Positions 17,600 to 26,180 are shown, counted from the stretch's first letter. The stretch: 64,000 nucleotides of DNA from Conexibacter sp. CPCC 206217 (GCF_030646165.1 NZ_JAUTDO010000006.1:403094-467093); one strand, 5' to 3'. A program made the numbers and translations. Notes: a model not told the origin generated them from the sequence alone.

Positions 17600-18709
17600 A
17601 TGCTGAAGACCTGGAAGGCGCTCGTCGCTGCCCTCCTGCTGCCGTTGATGGCCGTCGCGCTGATCGCGTGCGGGAGCAGCTCCGACGACGATTCGTCGTC
17701 GGCATCGACCGCGGCGGACACCACCGCTGCCGCCGAGACGCCCGCTGCGAGAGCTGACGGCATCGACGTCGCGAAGGTGAAGAAGGACCTCACCGTCGGC
17801 GTCGACAACCCGTACTACCTTTTCCACGAAGACATAATCATCGCCCAGGAGAAGGGTTACTTCAGAGAGTACGGAATCGACAACGTCAGAATCGTCGAGA
17901 CCGAGAACCCGCTGCCCCCGCTGATCGGCGGCTCGCTGGACTTCATGCTCTACGACACGGACACGACGATGGCGGCCGCGGCCAAGTCCGGCACGACGCT
18001 GCCGTATCTGGCGGTCTACCTCGGCGGCGAGGCGAACATCCTCGGCGTCGGCAAGGACATCAAGACCCCCGAGGACCTCAAGGGCAAGACGATCACGGGC
18101 GGTCAGTTCGACTCCCGCAACGACTTCCTGATCAGACAGCTGCTGAGAGAGAACGGCATCGACCCGGACAAGGACGTCAAGATCGTCTCCACCGGCGGCC
18201 AGTCCAACGAGCGCCTGCAGGCGGTCATCGCCGGCACGGTCGACGGCGCCAGCCTCCAGCTGCGTCACCGCAAGCTGCTCGAGGACGAGGGCGGCCAGTT
18301 CCTGTTCGAGAGAACCGACAGAGTCCCGCAGGTCGGCTGGTCCGCCTCGCCGGACATGGCGAAGGATCCCGACACGATGGCCGCGTTCCTCGCCGCGACG
18401 CTGAGAGCGCGCCAGTTCATCACCGACCAGGCGAACAAGGACGAGGTCCTCTCGATCATCAGAGACAAGGGCTTCGACCTGCCGGCCGACTACATCGCGG
18501 CGTACCCGGACGAGAACAACACCGAGTACCACGTCGTCGACGGCGGCTTCGACCCGGCCGACATGGACAGATTCGTCGATCAGCAGATCGAGCTCAGAAT
18601 CATCCCGGCGGGTACGGACTGGCGCGACATGGTCGACCTCGAGCCGCTCTGGACCGCCCAGAGAGAGCTCGGCATCCCGCTCAACCCGGACCCCGCGAGC
18701 GTGAGATGA
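17600..18709 (+). CDS. Substrate-binding lipoprotein, NMT1/THI5-like (NitT/TauT ABC)
   Basis: This 369-residue lipoprotein has a signal peptide ending in a lipobox (LIAC, Cys about 27) and a serine/threonine-rich linker. The NMT1-type periplasmic-binding fold follows, with AQEKGYFREYGIDNVRIVE and TPEDLKGKTI. It would capture a small organic nitrogen or sulfur compound at the cell surface for the adjacent permease. AGA encodes 13 of its 19 arginines, far above neighbouring cytoplasmic genes. The start at 17600 follows GGGAGAG; an in-frame ATG at 17588 is possible. Confidence 0.88.
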   Translation: MLKTWKALVAALLLPLMAVALIACGSSSDDDSSSASTAADTTAAAETPAARADGIDVAKVKKDLTVGVDNPYYLFHEDIIIAQEKGYFREYGIDNVRIVETENPLPPLIGGSLDFMLYDTDTTMAAAAKSGTTLPYLAVYLGGEANILGVGKDIKTPEDLKGKTITGGQFDSRNDFLIRQLLRENGIDPDKDVKIVSTGGQSNERLQAVIAGTVDGASLQLRHRKLLEDEGGQFLFERTDRVPQVGWSASPDMAKDPDTMAAFLAATLRARQFITDQANKDEVLSIIRDKGFDLPADYIAAYPDENNTEYHVVDGGFDPADMDRFVDQQIELRIIPAGTDWRDMVDLEPLWTAQRELGIPLNPDPASVR

Positions 18710-19893
18710 CACACGGGACGGCGAGTGCCCGTGGCCTGAAGCTGCTTGCCCACCATGACCTCGGCGGCTGCGGCGACGGGATGCAGGTCCAGCGCGAAGG
18801 CGATGCGCTCTATGTCGGTCACACGGGCACCAGCCGGGCCGGCACGTCGATTCTCGACGTGTCGGACCCGGGCCGTCCCAGGCTGGTGACGCAGTGGCCA
18901 GCTCCCTCGAACGCCCACGCCCACAAGGTGCAGGTGGCCGACGGGCTGCTGCTGACCAACCACGAGTCGTACCCGATGGGCCGCCCGCCGCAGGAGCCGT
19001 TCCGCGGCGGGCTGGCGATCTACAGCCTCGACGACCCGTTCGACCCTCAGCAGATCGGCTTCTGGGACGCGGGCGGGCGCGGGGTGCACCGGATCGTCTG
19101 GACGGGCGGCCGCTACGCCCACATGTCCGCGCGACCGGACGGCTTCAACGACCGCATCTGGGTCGTCGTCGACCTGATCGACCCGGCCAATCCGGTCGAG
19201 GCCGCGCGCTGGTGGTGGCCCGGGCAGAACGTCGGCGCCGGCGAGCAGCCGACGTGGCCGGAGGGCGAGCGCTACGCGGCGCATCACGCGCTGCTGGACG
19301 GCGACCTCGCCTACCTCGGCTACGACGACGCCAACATGGTCGTGCTCGACGTCTCCGACATGACGCAGCCCAGGCAGGTCGAGCACGTCGTCTGGGGCGG
19401 CGGCTCGACCCATACCTGCATGCCGCTGCCGGGCCGCAGACTCGTCGTCGTCACCGACGAGCAGCAGACCGACGGCCCGCACGCGCCGCAGCGCGACATC
19501 CACCTGATCGACGTCGCGCAGCGGGGCGCCGCGAGGGTGCTCGGCACGCTCCCGCGCCCCGACGCGTCGTTCGACGCACAGCCGATGCGCTTCGGTCCGC
19601 ACAACTTCCACGAGAACCGCGTCGGCTCCTACCGCAGCGAGCGGCTCGTGTTCGCGACCTGGTTCAACGCCGGCGTGCGCGTCTACGACCTCGCCGACCC
19701 GGCGAACCCGGTCGAGGTGGCGCACTGGGTCTCCGACCCGCCCGAGGGCCAGGCCGCCCCGGCGAGCAACGACCTGTGGGTCGATCATCAGGGACTGATC
19801 TGGGTGACCGACCGCCACAGCGGCGGGCTCTGCGTGCTGGAGCCCGACGACGAGCTGGCCGCACTGATGCGCGCAGCCGCGCTGCCGGCGTAG
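18706..19893 (+). CDS. LVIVD/beta-propeller-like protein of unknown function
   Basis: This 395-residue protein has recurring segments of the form 'ILDVSDPGRPRLV', 'VVDLIDPANPVEA', 'VLDVSDMTQPRQV' and 'VYDLADPANPVEV'. These are typical LVIVD-type repeats forming a beta-propeller. Many His and Asp residues (SNAHAHKVQV, HHALLDG, GPHNFHENR) could bind metal. No signal peptide is evident, so it is probably cytoplasmic. It is coupled to the lipoprotein gene by ATGA and lies in the LacI-controlled operon, so a catalytic or sensory role in the same pathway is likely but unproved. Confidence 0.7.
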   Translation: MTHGTASARGLKLLAHHDLGGCGDGMQVQREGDALYVGHTGTSRAGTSILDVSDPGRPRLVTQWPAPSNAHAHKVQVADGLLLTNHESYPMGRPPQEPFRGGLAIYSLDDPFDPQQIGFWDAGGRGVHRIVWTGGRYAHMSARPDGFNDRIWVVVDLIDPANPVEAARWWWPGQNVGAGEQPTWPEGERYAAHHALLDGDLAYLGYDDANMVVLDVSDMTQPRQVEHVVWGGGSTHTCMPLPGRRLVVVTDEQQTDGPHAPQRDIHLIDVAQRGAARVLGTLPRPDASFDAQPMRFGPHNFHENRVGSYRSERLVFATWFNAGVRVYDLADPANPVEVAHWVSDPPEGQAAPASNDLWVDHQGLIWVTDRHSGGLCVLEPDDELAALMRAAALPA

Positions 19894-19930
19894 CCCGACC
19901 CGACGACAACTCGAGAGGAGGTGGTCGACG

Positions 19931-20989
19931 ATGCCCGACGCACGCGTCCAGGCCGCGATCGACAACTGGGGTCCCCGTTTCATCACGAACGGGGTCGACT
20001 ACAACGTGTTCGTGCGCACGACGCGCGGACTCGAGCACTGGGAGGACTGGCTCGACGCCTGGTCCGGCGCCGCCGAGGTCCACCTCGAGATCGCCGCGCA
20101 GGCCGAGGCCGCCGGCCACGCGCTGACCGCCGGCGAGGCGTACGTCTCGGCCGCGACCTGCTTTCACTTCGCGAAGTTCGTGTGGGTCGTCGACGCCGAG
20201 AAGAACCGTGCCACGACGCGCCGCGCGATCGACGCGCTCGCGCGCGCCCACCGGCTGCTGGACCCGACCGCCGAGCGCTTGGAGGTCCCGTTCGAGGGCA
20301 CGACGCTGGCCGCCAACCTGCGCCACCCCACCGGCGTGCAGCGCGCGCCGCTCGTCGTGCTGATCCCGGGCCTGGACTCGACCAAGGAGGAGTTCTTCGG
20401 CTGGGAGAACGTCTTTCTGCAGCGCGGCATCGCGACGCTCTCGTTCGACGGGCCGGGCCAGGGGGAGAGCGGGTTCGAGCTGCCGATCCGCCACGACTAC
20501 GACGTCCCCGTCGGCGCGCTGCTGGACCACGTCGCCGACCGCACCGACCTCGACCACGACCGCATCGGCGCCGTCGGCGTCTCGATGGGCGGCTACTACG
20601 CGCCGCGCGCGGCCGCGTTCGAGAAGCGCATCAAGGCGGTCGCCGGCATCAGCGGCCCGTACACGATGGGCTCCAACTGGGACGACCTGCCGAACGTCAC
20701 GCGCGAGACGCTGATGCACCACACGCACGCGGCGGACCACGACGAGGCGCGCGAGCGGACGCTGAAGCTCGACCTGACCGGCGTCGCGGAGCTGATCGAC
20801 CAGCCGTCGCTGATCCTCACCGGCAAGCTCGACCGGCTCATACCGTGGGAGCAGACGAAGCGGATCGCCGACGAGGCGCAGGACTCGACCTGGGTCCTGT
20901 TCGACGACGGCACCCACGTCTGCAACAACGTGCCGTACAAGTACCGCAACCTCGTCGGCGACTGGACGCAGGAGCAGCTGGGCCGATGA
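19931..20989 (+). CDS. Alpha/beta hydrolase of the 2,6-dihydroxypseudooxynicotine hydrolase / FrsA-like group
   Basis: The 352-residue enzyme has an N-terminal helical cap (1-115) and an alpha/beta-hydrolase core. The nucleophile is in GVSMGGYYA (about 217), an oxyanion region lies in VLIPGLDSTKEEF, and the catalytic His is in DDGTHVCNN (about 322). This layout matches C-C or ester hydrolases such as DHPON hydrolase of nicotine breakdown and Ayg1-like enzymes. A strong ribosome site (AGAGGAGGTGG) precedes the ATG. Together with the molybdenum hydroxylase it recalls N-heterocycle degradation, but the substrate is not shown. Confidence 0.8.
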   Translation: MPDARVQAAIDNWGPRFITNGVDYNVFVRTTRGLEHWEDWLDAWSGAAEVHLEIAAQAEAAGHALTAGEAYVSAATCFHFAKFVWVVDAEKNRATTRRAIDALARAHRLLDPTAERLEVPFEGTTLAANLRHPTGVQRAPLVVLIPGLDSTKEEFFGWENVFLQRGIATLSFDGPGQGESGFELPIRHDYDVPVGALLDHVADRTDLDHDRIGAVGVSMGGYYAPRAAAFEKRIKAVAGISGPYTMGSNWDDLPNVTRETLMHHTHAADHDEARERTLKLDLTGVAELIDQPSLILTGKLDRLIPWEQTKRIADEAQDSTWVLFDDGTHVCNNVPYKYRNLVGDWTQEQLGR

Positions 20990-22020
20990 CGTTCCCCGGG
21001 GTGGCGATCGTCGGGACCGGCAGATGGGGCGAGCGGATCGCCGCGGCGGCGCAGCGCGCCGGCATGCCGCTGGTCACCTGCTTCAGTCGCGACGAGGCGC
21101 GGCGCGCGGCGTTCGCGGAGCGCTTCGGCTGCGCGCCCGCCCCGTCGCTGGAGGCGGCGCTGGAGCATCCGGAGGTGCGCGGCGTGCTGTTGGTCTCGCC
21201 CAACGACGTGCACGAGGAGCAGACGCTGCTGTGCGCGCAGCGCGGCCTGCACGTGTTCGTCGAGAAGCCGATCGCCGACACCGTCGCGGCCGGCGAGCGG
21301 ATGCGCGACGCCTGCTTGGCGGCCGGCGTGACGCTGATGGTCGGGCATTCGTTCCGGCGCTTGGGCGCGGCGCGGCGCGTCGGCGAGCTGATCGCGGAGG
21401 GCGCGCTCGGGCAGGTCGTGCTGGCGGAGGCGAACCTGTCGCTGCCGGGCGCCTTCCCGCCCAGCGCCTGGCGCGCGCACCGCGCCCGCAACCCGGGCGG
21501 GCCGCTGATGCAGCTCGGCATCCACCACGTCGACACGCTCGCCTCGTGGCTCGGCGCGCCGGTCGGCTCCAGCGGCGCTTTCAAGCACCTCGCAGCGAAC
21601 GCCGACATCGACGACGTCGGCGTCGTGACGGTCGAGTACGCGGGCGGCGCGCTCGCGTCCGTGACGGGCTCGTACGTCTCGCCGAAGACGTTCTCGCTGC
21701 GCCTGTTCGGGACCGAGGCCGTGCTCGACTACCACGCCGACTTCTCGATCTGGCCCGACGCCGAGCTGATGGACGCGGTCACGACGCTGACGCTCGGCGG
21801 CGCGCCGGTCGAGTTCGCCGAGCGCGACATGCTCGCCGACGAGCTGACCGAGTTCGCCCGTTGCATCGCGGACGGCGTCGCGCCGGAGACCGATGCCGAG
21901 GTCGGCATCGCCGCGCTGCGAACGATCCGCGAGGCGGTCGATTCCGCGGCCTGCGGCCTTGAATCGATTGGAAGAACTCGCCCAGGGGCTCCTTCTTCCA
22001 TCCAGGAGATCAACCGATGA
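20986..22020 (+). CDS. Gfo/Idh/MocA-family NAD(P)-dependent oxidoreductase
   Basis: The 344-residue protein opens with the Rossmann motif VAIVGTGRWGERIAAAA (about 6-22). It carries the family EKP motif in HVFVEKPIAD (about 90) that holds the catalytic lysine, and a C-terminal beta-sheet domain with GGPLMQLGIHHVDTL. These enzymes oxidise or reduce sugars, inositols and related alcohols. It is coupled by ATGA on both sides, to the hydrolase and to the second M24 gene. The pathway role is inferred from the operon. Confidence 0.88.
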   Translation: MTFPGVAIVGTGRWGERIAAAAQRAGMPLVTCFSRDEARRAAFAERFGCAPAPSLEAALEHPEVRGVLLVSPNDVHEEQTLLCAQRGLHVFVEKPIADTVAAGERMRDACLAAGVTLMVGHSFRRLGAARRVGELIAEGALGQVVLAEANLSLPGAFPPSAWRAHRARNPGGPLMQLGIHHVDTLASWLGAPVGSSGAFKHLAANADIDDVGVVTVEYAGGALASVTGSYVSPKTFSLRLFGTEAVLDYHADFSIWPDAELMDAVTTLTLGGAPVEFAERDMLADELTEFARCIADGVAPETDAEVGIAALRTIREAVDSAACGLESIGRTRPGAPSSIQEINR

Positions 22021-23165
22021 CCGATGACCTCTACCCGCGCTTCTCCGACGCGGAGATCGAGGCGCGCCGCGACGCGCTGACGGACGTGATGCGCGCGCAG
22101 GGGATCGACCACGTGCTCGTCTACGGTGCCAACCGCTTCGGCTCCGCGGTGCCGTGGCTGACGCGCTGGCCGGTCACGCGCGAGGCGCTCGTCGTCTTCA
22201 CGCCCGGCGCGCGCGACCTGCTGCTGGTCGACTTCTACAACCACGTCCCGAACGCGCGCCGGATCGCGACGGCGGCGACGGTGGAGGGCGCGGCGCCGTC
22301 CGGGATCGCGCGCGCGGTCGACGAGCTGCGCCGGCGCGGTGCGGCCGGCAAGCGGATCGGCGTGATCGGGCCGCTCGGGTTCCGCGCGTGCGGACGGCTC
22401 GCAGAGCTGGCCGGGGAGGTCGTCGACCTCGGCGGCGCGTACACGAAGCTGCGGCTGCGCAAGTCGGCCGAGGAGCTGGAGTGGATCCGGCGCGGCTGCG
22501 CGCTGACCGACCTCGCCGTCGAGGCGCTGGCAGATGGCGCGCGGCCGGGCGTCGACGAGCTGCAGCTCGGCAACATGGTCGAGCGCGCGTACGTCGGCGA
22601 GGGCGGCACGACCCACATCCACTACTTCGCCGCGACCTCGATGGATTCGCCGGAGATGGGCGTTCCGGCGCAGTGGCCGACGACGCGCGTGCTGCAGGCC
22701 GGCGACGCGCTGACGTGCGAGATCAGCGCCTCGTGGTGGGACCATCCCGGCCAGGTGCTGCGCACGTTCGCCGTCGGCGCCGAGCCGAGCGCGCAGTTCG
22801 CCGAGCTGCACGCGGTCGCGGACGCGGCGTTCGACGCGGTCGTCGCGATTCTGAGACCGGGCACGACCGCGGCCGACGTCGTCGCCGCCGCGCGCGTCAT
22901 CGAGGACGCCGGCTACACGACGCGCGACGACCTGATGCACGGCTTCGTCGGCGGCTACCTGCCGCCGGTGCTCGGCAGCGACAGCCGTCAGCTGGAGCCG
23001 ATACCGGACTTCACGTTCGAGGCCGGCATGACGGTCGTCGTCCAGCCGAACGTCTGCACGCTCGACGAGCGCGCGGGCGTGCAGACCGGCGAGCTGCTGC
23101 ACATCACCGGCGACGGCGTGGAGCGGCTGCACGCCGTCGAGCGCGGGCTGGTGCGGGTCGGTTAG
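22017..23165 (+). CDS. M24-family creatinase-like protein with degenerate metal site
   Basis: This 382-residue protein has the creatinase N-domain and an M24 domain. DALTCEISASWWDHPGQVLRTF replaces both metal Asp positions (first Asp to Glu, second absent), and the late Glu region reads VVQPNVCTLDERAG. LMHGFVGGYLPPV keeps one His. The dinuclear metal site of prolidase is therefore lost, as in creatinase, so a metal-free C-N hydrolase is more likely. It is the last gene of the LacI-controlled ABC operon. Its TAG overlaps the stop of the convergent hydrolase gene. Confidence 0.75.
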   Translation: MTDDLYPRFSDAEIEARRDALTDVMRAQGIDHVLVYGANRFGSAVPWLTRWPVTREALVVFTPGARDLLLVDFYNHVPNARRIATAATVEGAAPSGIARAVDELRRRGAAGKRIGVIGPLGFRACGRLAELAGEVVDLGGAYTKLRLRKSAEELEWIRRGCALTDLAVEALADGARPGVDELQLGNMVERAYVGEGGTTHIHYFAATSMDSPEMGVPAQWPTTRVLQAGDALTCEISASWWDHPGQVLRTFAVGAEPSAQFAELHAVADAAFDAVVAILRPGTTAADVVAAARVIEDAGYTTRDDLMHGFVGGYLPPVLGSDSRQLEPIPDFTFEAGMTVVVQPNVCTLDERAGVQTGELLHITGDGVERLHAVERGLVRVG

Positions 23166-24094
23166 CGCAGGAGCTGCTCCCCCAGGAACGCGATCACGCG
23201 GTCGGCGGTCGCGACCGTGACGGCGTCGGGGAAGTAGCCGCCGGCCTCGCGGCGGGGGCCGAACTGGTACGCGTGGTCGGGGTGGTCGAAGCTCGTCCAC
23301 TCGACCCGCTTGCCGGCGCGCTGCAGCAGCTCGAACGCCTTGCGGAAGACGCCCTGCAGGTGGTCGTCGTCACGGCCGATCACGAGGATCGGCAGGTCGT
23401 CGGGGATCCGCGCGATCCGCTCCAGCGCGCGCTCGAGGTCGATCTCCTCGTCGCCGACCTCGCGGCGGTACTGCAGCTCCGCCTCGATCCGCGCGTCCGG
23501 GTACTTCAGCCCGAGCAGCTCGATCACGGCGGGCTCGGTCGGCACGAGCGCCGCGGGCGTCGCGCCGAGCGCGGAGGTCGCCCCGGCGGCAGGCCCGCCG
23601 CCGAGCGCGGAGGTCGCCTTCAGCTGGATCTCGCCGCCGTGGCTGACGCCGAAGAACGCGACCCGCTGCGGGTCGATGTCCGGCAGCTCGACGACGCGGC
23701 GGAAGATCGCGACGACGTCGTCATGGTCGAGCGTGTGGTGGGTCTCGGGCCGCCCGTACGCGCCCTCGTCCTCGCAGCGCCCCTCGGCGACGGCGATCGC
23801 GAAGCCGGCCTCGACGAGCCGGTCGAGCAGGTAGGACTGCTCGTTGAGCTGGTCGCTCAGATACGGCAATCCGAGCCCGCCGGAGCCGGGGTGCAGGCAG
23901 ATCACGGTCGGATGCGGCCCCTCGCCGGCGGGGCGCTTGAACAGAAACGGGACATACAGCCCGTCGTCGGTGAAGACCAGCTGCAGCTCCGCGCCGGTCG
24001 CCGCATGCGGCACGCTCGCGTCGAGCGGCCCGCGCACCGGCTCGCCGGGATGATGGACGTAACCGGCTCGCGGCGCGACGTTCGACGTGCTCAA
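23162..24094 (-). CDS. Alpha/beta hydrolase (prolyl oligopeptidase/dienelactone hydrolase-like)
   Basis: The 310-residue hydrolase has an oxyanion loop VICLHPGSGGLGLPY (about 70), the nucleophile elbow GVSHGGEI (about 163), an acid in IGRDDDH and the catalytic His in FDHPDHAY. A low-complexity insert (ATSALGGGPAAGATSALGATPAA) sits after the elbow. The TTG at 24094 is chosen because GAGGAG lies 6-7 bases upstream and the LacI-type operator (24107-24120) would lie inside a longer frame. The end is a 4-base convergent overlap (TTAG) with the M24 gene. Regulated as a separate LacI unit. Confidence 0.78.
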   Translation of the reverse strand: MSTSNVAPRAGYVHHPGEPVRGPLDASVPHAATGAELQLVFTDDGLYVPFLFKRPAGEGPHPTVICLHPGSGGLGLPYLSDQLNEQSYLLDRLVEAGFAIAVAEGRCEDEGAYGRPETHHTLDHDDVVAIFRRVVELPDIDPQRVAFFGVSHGGEIQLKATSALGGGPAAGATSALGATPAALVPTEPAVIELLGLKYPDARIEAELQYRREVGDEEIDLERALERIARIPDDLPILVIGRDDDHLQGVFRKAFELLQRAGKRVEWTSFDHPDHAYQFGPRREAGGYFPDAVTVATADRVIAFLGEQLLR

Positions 24095-24106
24095 GATCTG
24101 CTCCTC

Positions 24107-24120
24107 TGCAATCGTTTGCC
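24107..24120 (-). promoter_or_regulatory. LacI-type operator of the minus-strand hydrolase gene
   Basis: On the minus strand this reads GGCAAACGATTGCA. It lies 12 bases upstream of the TTG start and 2 bases downstream of the -10 hexamer. Confidence 0.75.
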
Positions 24121-24122
24121 AA

Positions 24123-24151
24123 ACCCTACGGCGGCGCGGCGCCGGGGTCAA
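24123..24151 (-). promoter_or_regulatory. Promoter of the minus-strand hydrolase gene
   Basis: On the minus strand TTGACC (24146-24151) and TAGGGT (24123-24128) are separated by 17 bases, and the operator follows at once. Confidence 0.65.
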
Positions 24152-24167
24152 CGGCGGTGGTCTCGGT

Positions 24168-24218
24168 CGAGCACCGACACCTTCGGCACCGCAGCGGTTC
24201 GGAACGTGCCGGTGCTCG
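24168..24218 (-). terminator. Imperfect 23-bp hairpin after the lacI-type gene; copy 1 of a dispersed hairpin
   Basis: The arms 24168-24190 and 24196-24218 pair with four mismatches around a GCAGC loop. It lies 11 bases past the stop of the repressor gene on the minus strand. The loop and right arm (about 30 bases) are nearly identical to those of the hairpin at 63336-63386. Confidence 0.65.
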
Positions 24219-24229
24219 GGTGAGCGGTG

Positions 24230-25300
24230 CTAACGAGCGGGCGCGGTGGAGGCGCGGACGATCAGGCGGGTGGGGAGGAGGACGCGGGGCGGGGCGTCGG
24301 CGTCGGCGGTGTCCGCGCGGCCCGCGGGCGCCGCGCCGCCGCTTGCGTCCGCGCCGCCGCCCCCGTCGATCCGCTCCAGCAGCAACCGCGCGGCCGCGGC
24401 GCCAATCTCGTCCTGCGGGATCGCAACCGTCGTGAGCGGCGGGTCGACGCGATCGACCAGCGGCATGTCGTTGTGCCCCGTGACCGACACGTCCTCGGGG
24501 CATCGCACCCCTGCCCGCCGCAGCGCCGCGATCACGCCCAAGGCGATCATGTCGTTACCGGCGACGATCGCGGTGAACGCGCGCCCCGGCAGCCGCTCCG
24601 CCGCCCGCTCCCCCGCAGCGGTCGTGAACGCATCCCCATGGACCACGAGCGATTCGACAAGCGGGAGCGAGGCGGAGACCAACGCGGCTCGGAACGCCTC
24701 CAGACGGGTCATCGTCGTTGACAGGTCCAACGGCCCGGTCACGTGCGCGATCCGCTGGTGGCCGAGCGCGACGAGGTGGGCGACCGCGGCGGCGGTGCCG
24801 GCGGCGTCGTCGGCGGCGACGAAGGGGAGGCCGCCGCCGTCGATCTCGCGGGTCACCAGGACCGCGGGCAGTTCGGCGCCGAGCAGGTCGCTGACGGTCG
24901 GGCTGGTGCGGGCGGCGGTGGCGACGATCAGGCCCTCGCAGCGGCGCGCGCGCAGCTCGGCGACGTGGACCGCCTCGCGCTCGGGGTCGTTGTCGGTGTC
25001 GGCCAGGAGGCAGGCGAGCCCCGCGCTCCACAGCACGCGCTCGATGCCGCGCACGATCGGGGGCAGGACGGGGTTCGCGAGGTCCGGCACGACGACGCCG
25101 ACGACGCCGGAGCGGCGCGTGCGCAGGCTGCGCGCGGTCGGGTCGGGCACGTAGCCCAGTTCGCGCGCCGCCGCACGCACGCGCTCGGCCGTCGCGGCGG
25201 TGACGCGACCCGGCAGCGCGGGGTTCAAGGCGCGCGAGGCGGTTGCCTGATGCACGCCCGCGCGCGTGGCGACGTCACGAAGGGTCGGTCGCCGCGGCAT
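24230..25300 (-). CDS. LacI-family transcriptional repressor of the surrounding regulon
   Basis: The 356-residue protein has an N-terminal helix-turn-helix and hinge (TLRDVATRAGVHQATASRAL, residues 6-25, then GRVTAATAERVRAAARELGYVP). A periplasmic-binding-type effector domain follows, from GVVGVVVPDLANPV. A Gly/Ala-rich insert (about 312-335) near the C-terminus is unusual. Only 16 bases separate it from the upstream AhpD-like gene, so both share the promoter and operator at 25994-26050 and the repressor is autoregulated. The eight TGCAAACGATTGCA-like sites between 7.5 and 26 kb are its likely targets; the inducer is unknown. Confidence 0.85.
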   Translation of the reverse strand: MPRRPTLRDVATRAGVHQATASRALNPALPGRVTAATAERVRAAARELGYVPDPTARSLRTRRSGVVGVVVPDLANPVLPPIVRGIERVLWSAGLACLLADTDNDPEREAVHVAELRARRCEGLIVATAARTSPTVSDLLGAELPAVLVTREIDGGGLPFVAADDAAGTAAAVAHLVALGHQRIAHVTGPLDLSTTMTRLEAFRAALVSASLPLVESLVVHGDAFTTAAGERAAERLPGRAFTAIVAGNDMIALGVIAALRRAGVRCPEDVSVTGHNDMPLVDRVDPPLTTVAIPQDEIGAAAARLLLERIDGGGGADASGGAAPAGRADTADADAPPRVLLPTRLIVRASTAPAR

Positions 25301-25316
25301 CAGCGGATCGTAGGGG

Positions 25317-25943
25317 CTACGCCTTCGCCCAGTACTCCTCCGATGCCTTGCTCGCCGCCAGTCTCTCGGCGTCCTCGAAGCCGGGGGCCATCGAGGCGCG
25401 GGTGCCGGGCATCACCTGGTGGTGGTCGATGTTGAGCAGGCGCAGCCAGCTCTGCTGGCCCAGCGTCAGGCCGATCATGCAACCCAGCTCGACCAGTTCG
25501 GGCTCGCTGAACTGCCCGTGCAGGCGCTCCCAGAAGGCGTCGTCGGTGTCGAGTCTCCAGGCGATCGCCTCGGCGTAGGCGAGCGCGGCCTTCTCGCGCG
25601 CGTCGAAGCGGTCGGAGCTCTCGAAGTTCAGCAGCTCGTCGTACTTGCCCTCGACGAGGCCGGCGGCGGCGCCCTGCTCCGAACGCTGGTTGCCGCAGTA
25701 CTCGCACTTGACCGTTCTGGAGATGTAGACGCGCGCCAGCTCCTTGACCGAGTGGTCCAGGACGCCGTCGCGGAAGAGGTCGCGCCAGCTGTCGGCGAAG
25801 GACCAGAACGCCGCCGGGACGTGCGCGCGGATCGCGGAGCTCTCCGGTCGCGGCGTGCCCTCGCGCGCGCAGCGCTCCATCTCGGCCTGCATCTCGGCGG
25901 TCATGTCGTCGTACGGGACGTAGCTGATCCGTTGCGTGCCCAT
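25317..25943 (-). CDS. AhpD/carboxymuconolactone-decarboxylase-family protein
   Basis: This 208-residue protein has the AhpD-like core with the redox CxxC motif in VKCEYCGNQ (about 100-106) preceded by VKELARVYISRT. Such proteins act as alkylhydroperoxidase partners or as decarboxylase-like enzymes. The ATG at 25943 is chosen for AGGAGAG directly upstream; a longer GTG frame from 26009 would include the operator. It is the first gene of a two-gene operon with the LacI repressor. Confidence 0.78.
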   Translation of the reverse strand: MGTQRISYVPYDDMTAEMQAEMERCAREGTPRPESSAIRAHVPAAFWSFADSWRDLFRDGVLDHSVKELARVYISRTVKCEYCGNQRSEQGAAAGLVEGKYDELLNFESSDRFDAREKAALAYAEAIAWRLDTDDAFWERLHGQFSEPELVELGCMIGLTLGQQSWLRLLNIDHHQVMPGTRASMAPGFEDAERLAASKASEEYWAKA

Positions 25944-25993
25944 GCTCTCTCCTGATGCGCGGGTGGGTGCTGTGCGGTTGGCGACGCGCTGGT

Positions 25994-26007
25994 GGCAATC
26001 GATTGCC
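25994..26007 (-). promoter_or_regulatory. LacI-type operator of the ahpD-lacI unit (GGCAATCGATTGCC)
   Basis: TGGCAATCGATTGCCA (25993-26008) is a perfect 16-base palindrome related to the consensus but symmetric around ATCGAT. It lies 50 bases upstream of the AhpD-like gene and 13 bases after the -10 hexamer. It probably mediates autoregulation. Confidence 0.65.
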
Positions 26008-26021
26008 ACGTGCGTGGCGCG

Positions 26022-26050
26022 AGGCTAGTGCGCGCCGGTCGCCGCGTCAA
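26022..26050 (-). promoter_or_regulatory. Promoter of the ahpD-lacI unit
   Basis: On the minus strand TTGACG (26045-26050) and TAGCCT (26022-26027) have a 17-base spacer. The hexamers are identical to those of the promoter at 7556-7585. The rest of the stretch to 26180 shows no convincing gene. Confidence 0.6.
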
Positions 26051-26180
26051 GGCCCGTAGCGCACCGTCACCAGCGACTCAATGCAGATGACGAGGCGCGC
26101 GGTCTCGACGGCGGCCGGGTGGCGAGCGCCACGCGCGACCTGCTCATCGTGCCCGCCTCGCAAGAGCGCGGCACGCGCCG

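Noticed and set aside
21958..21974. TTGAATCGATTGGAAG as a further LacI operator
   Set aside because: It shares only the ATCGATTG core, lies inside the Gfo/Idh/MocA gene and lacks the outer TGCAA half-sites.
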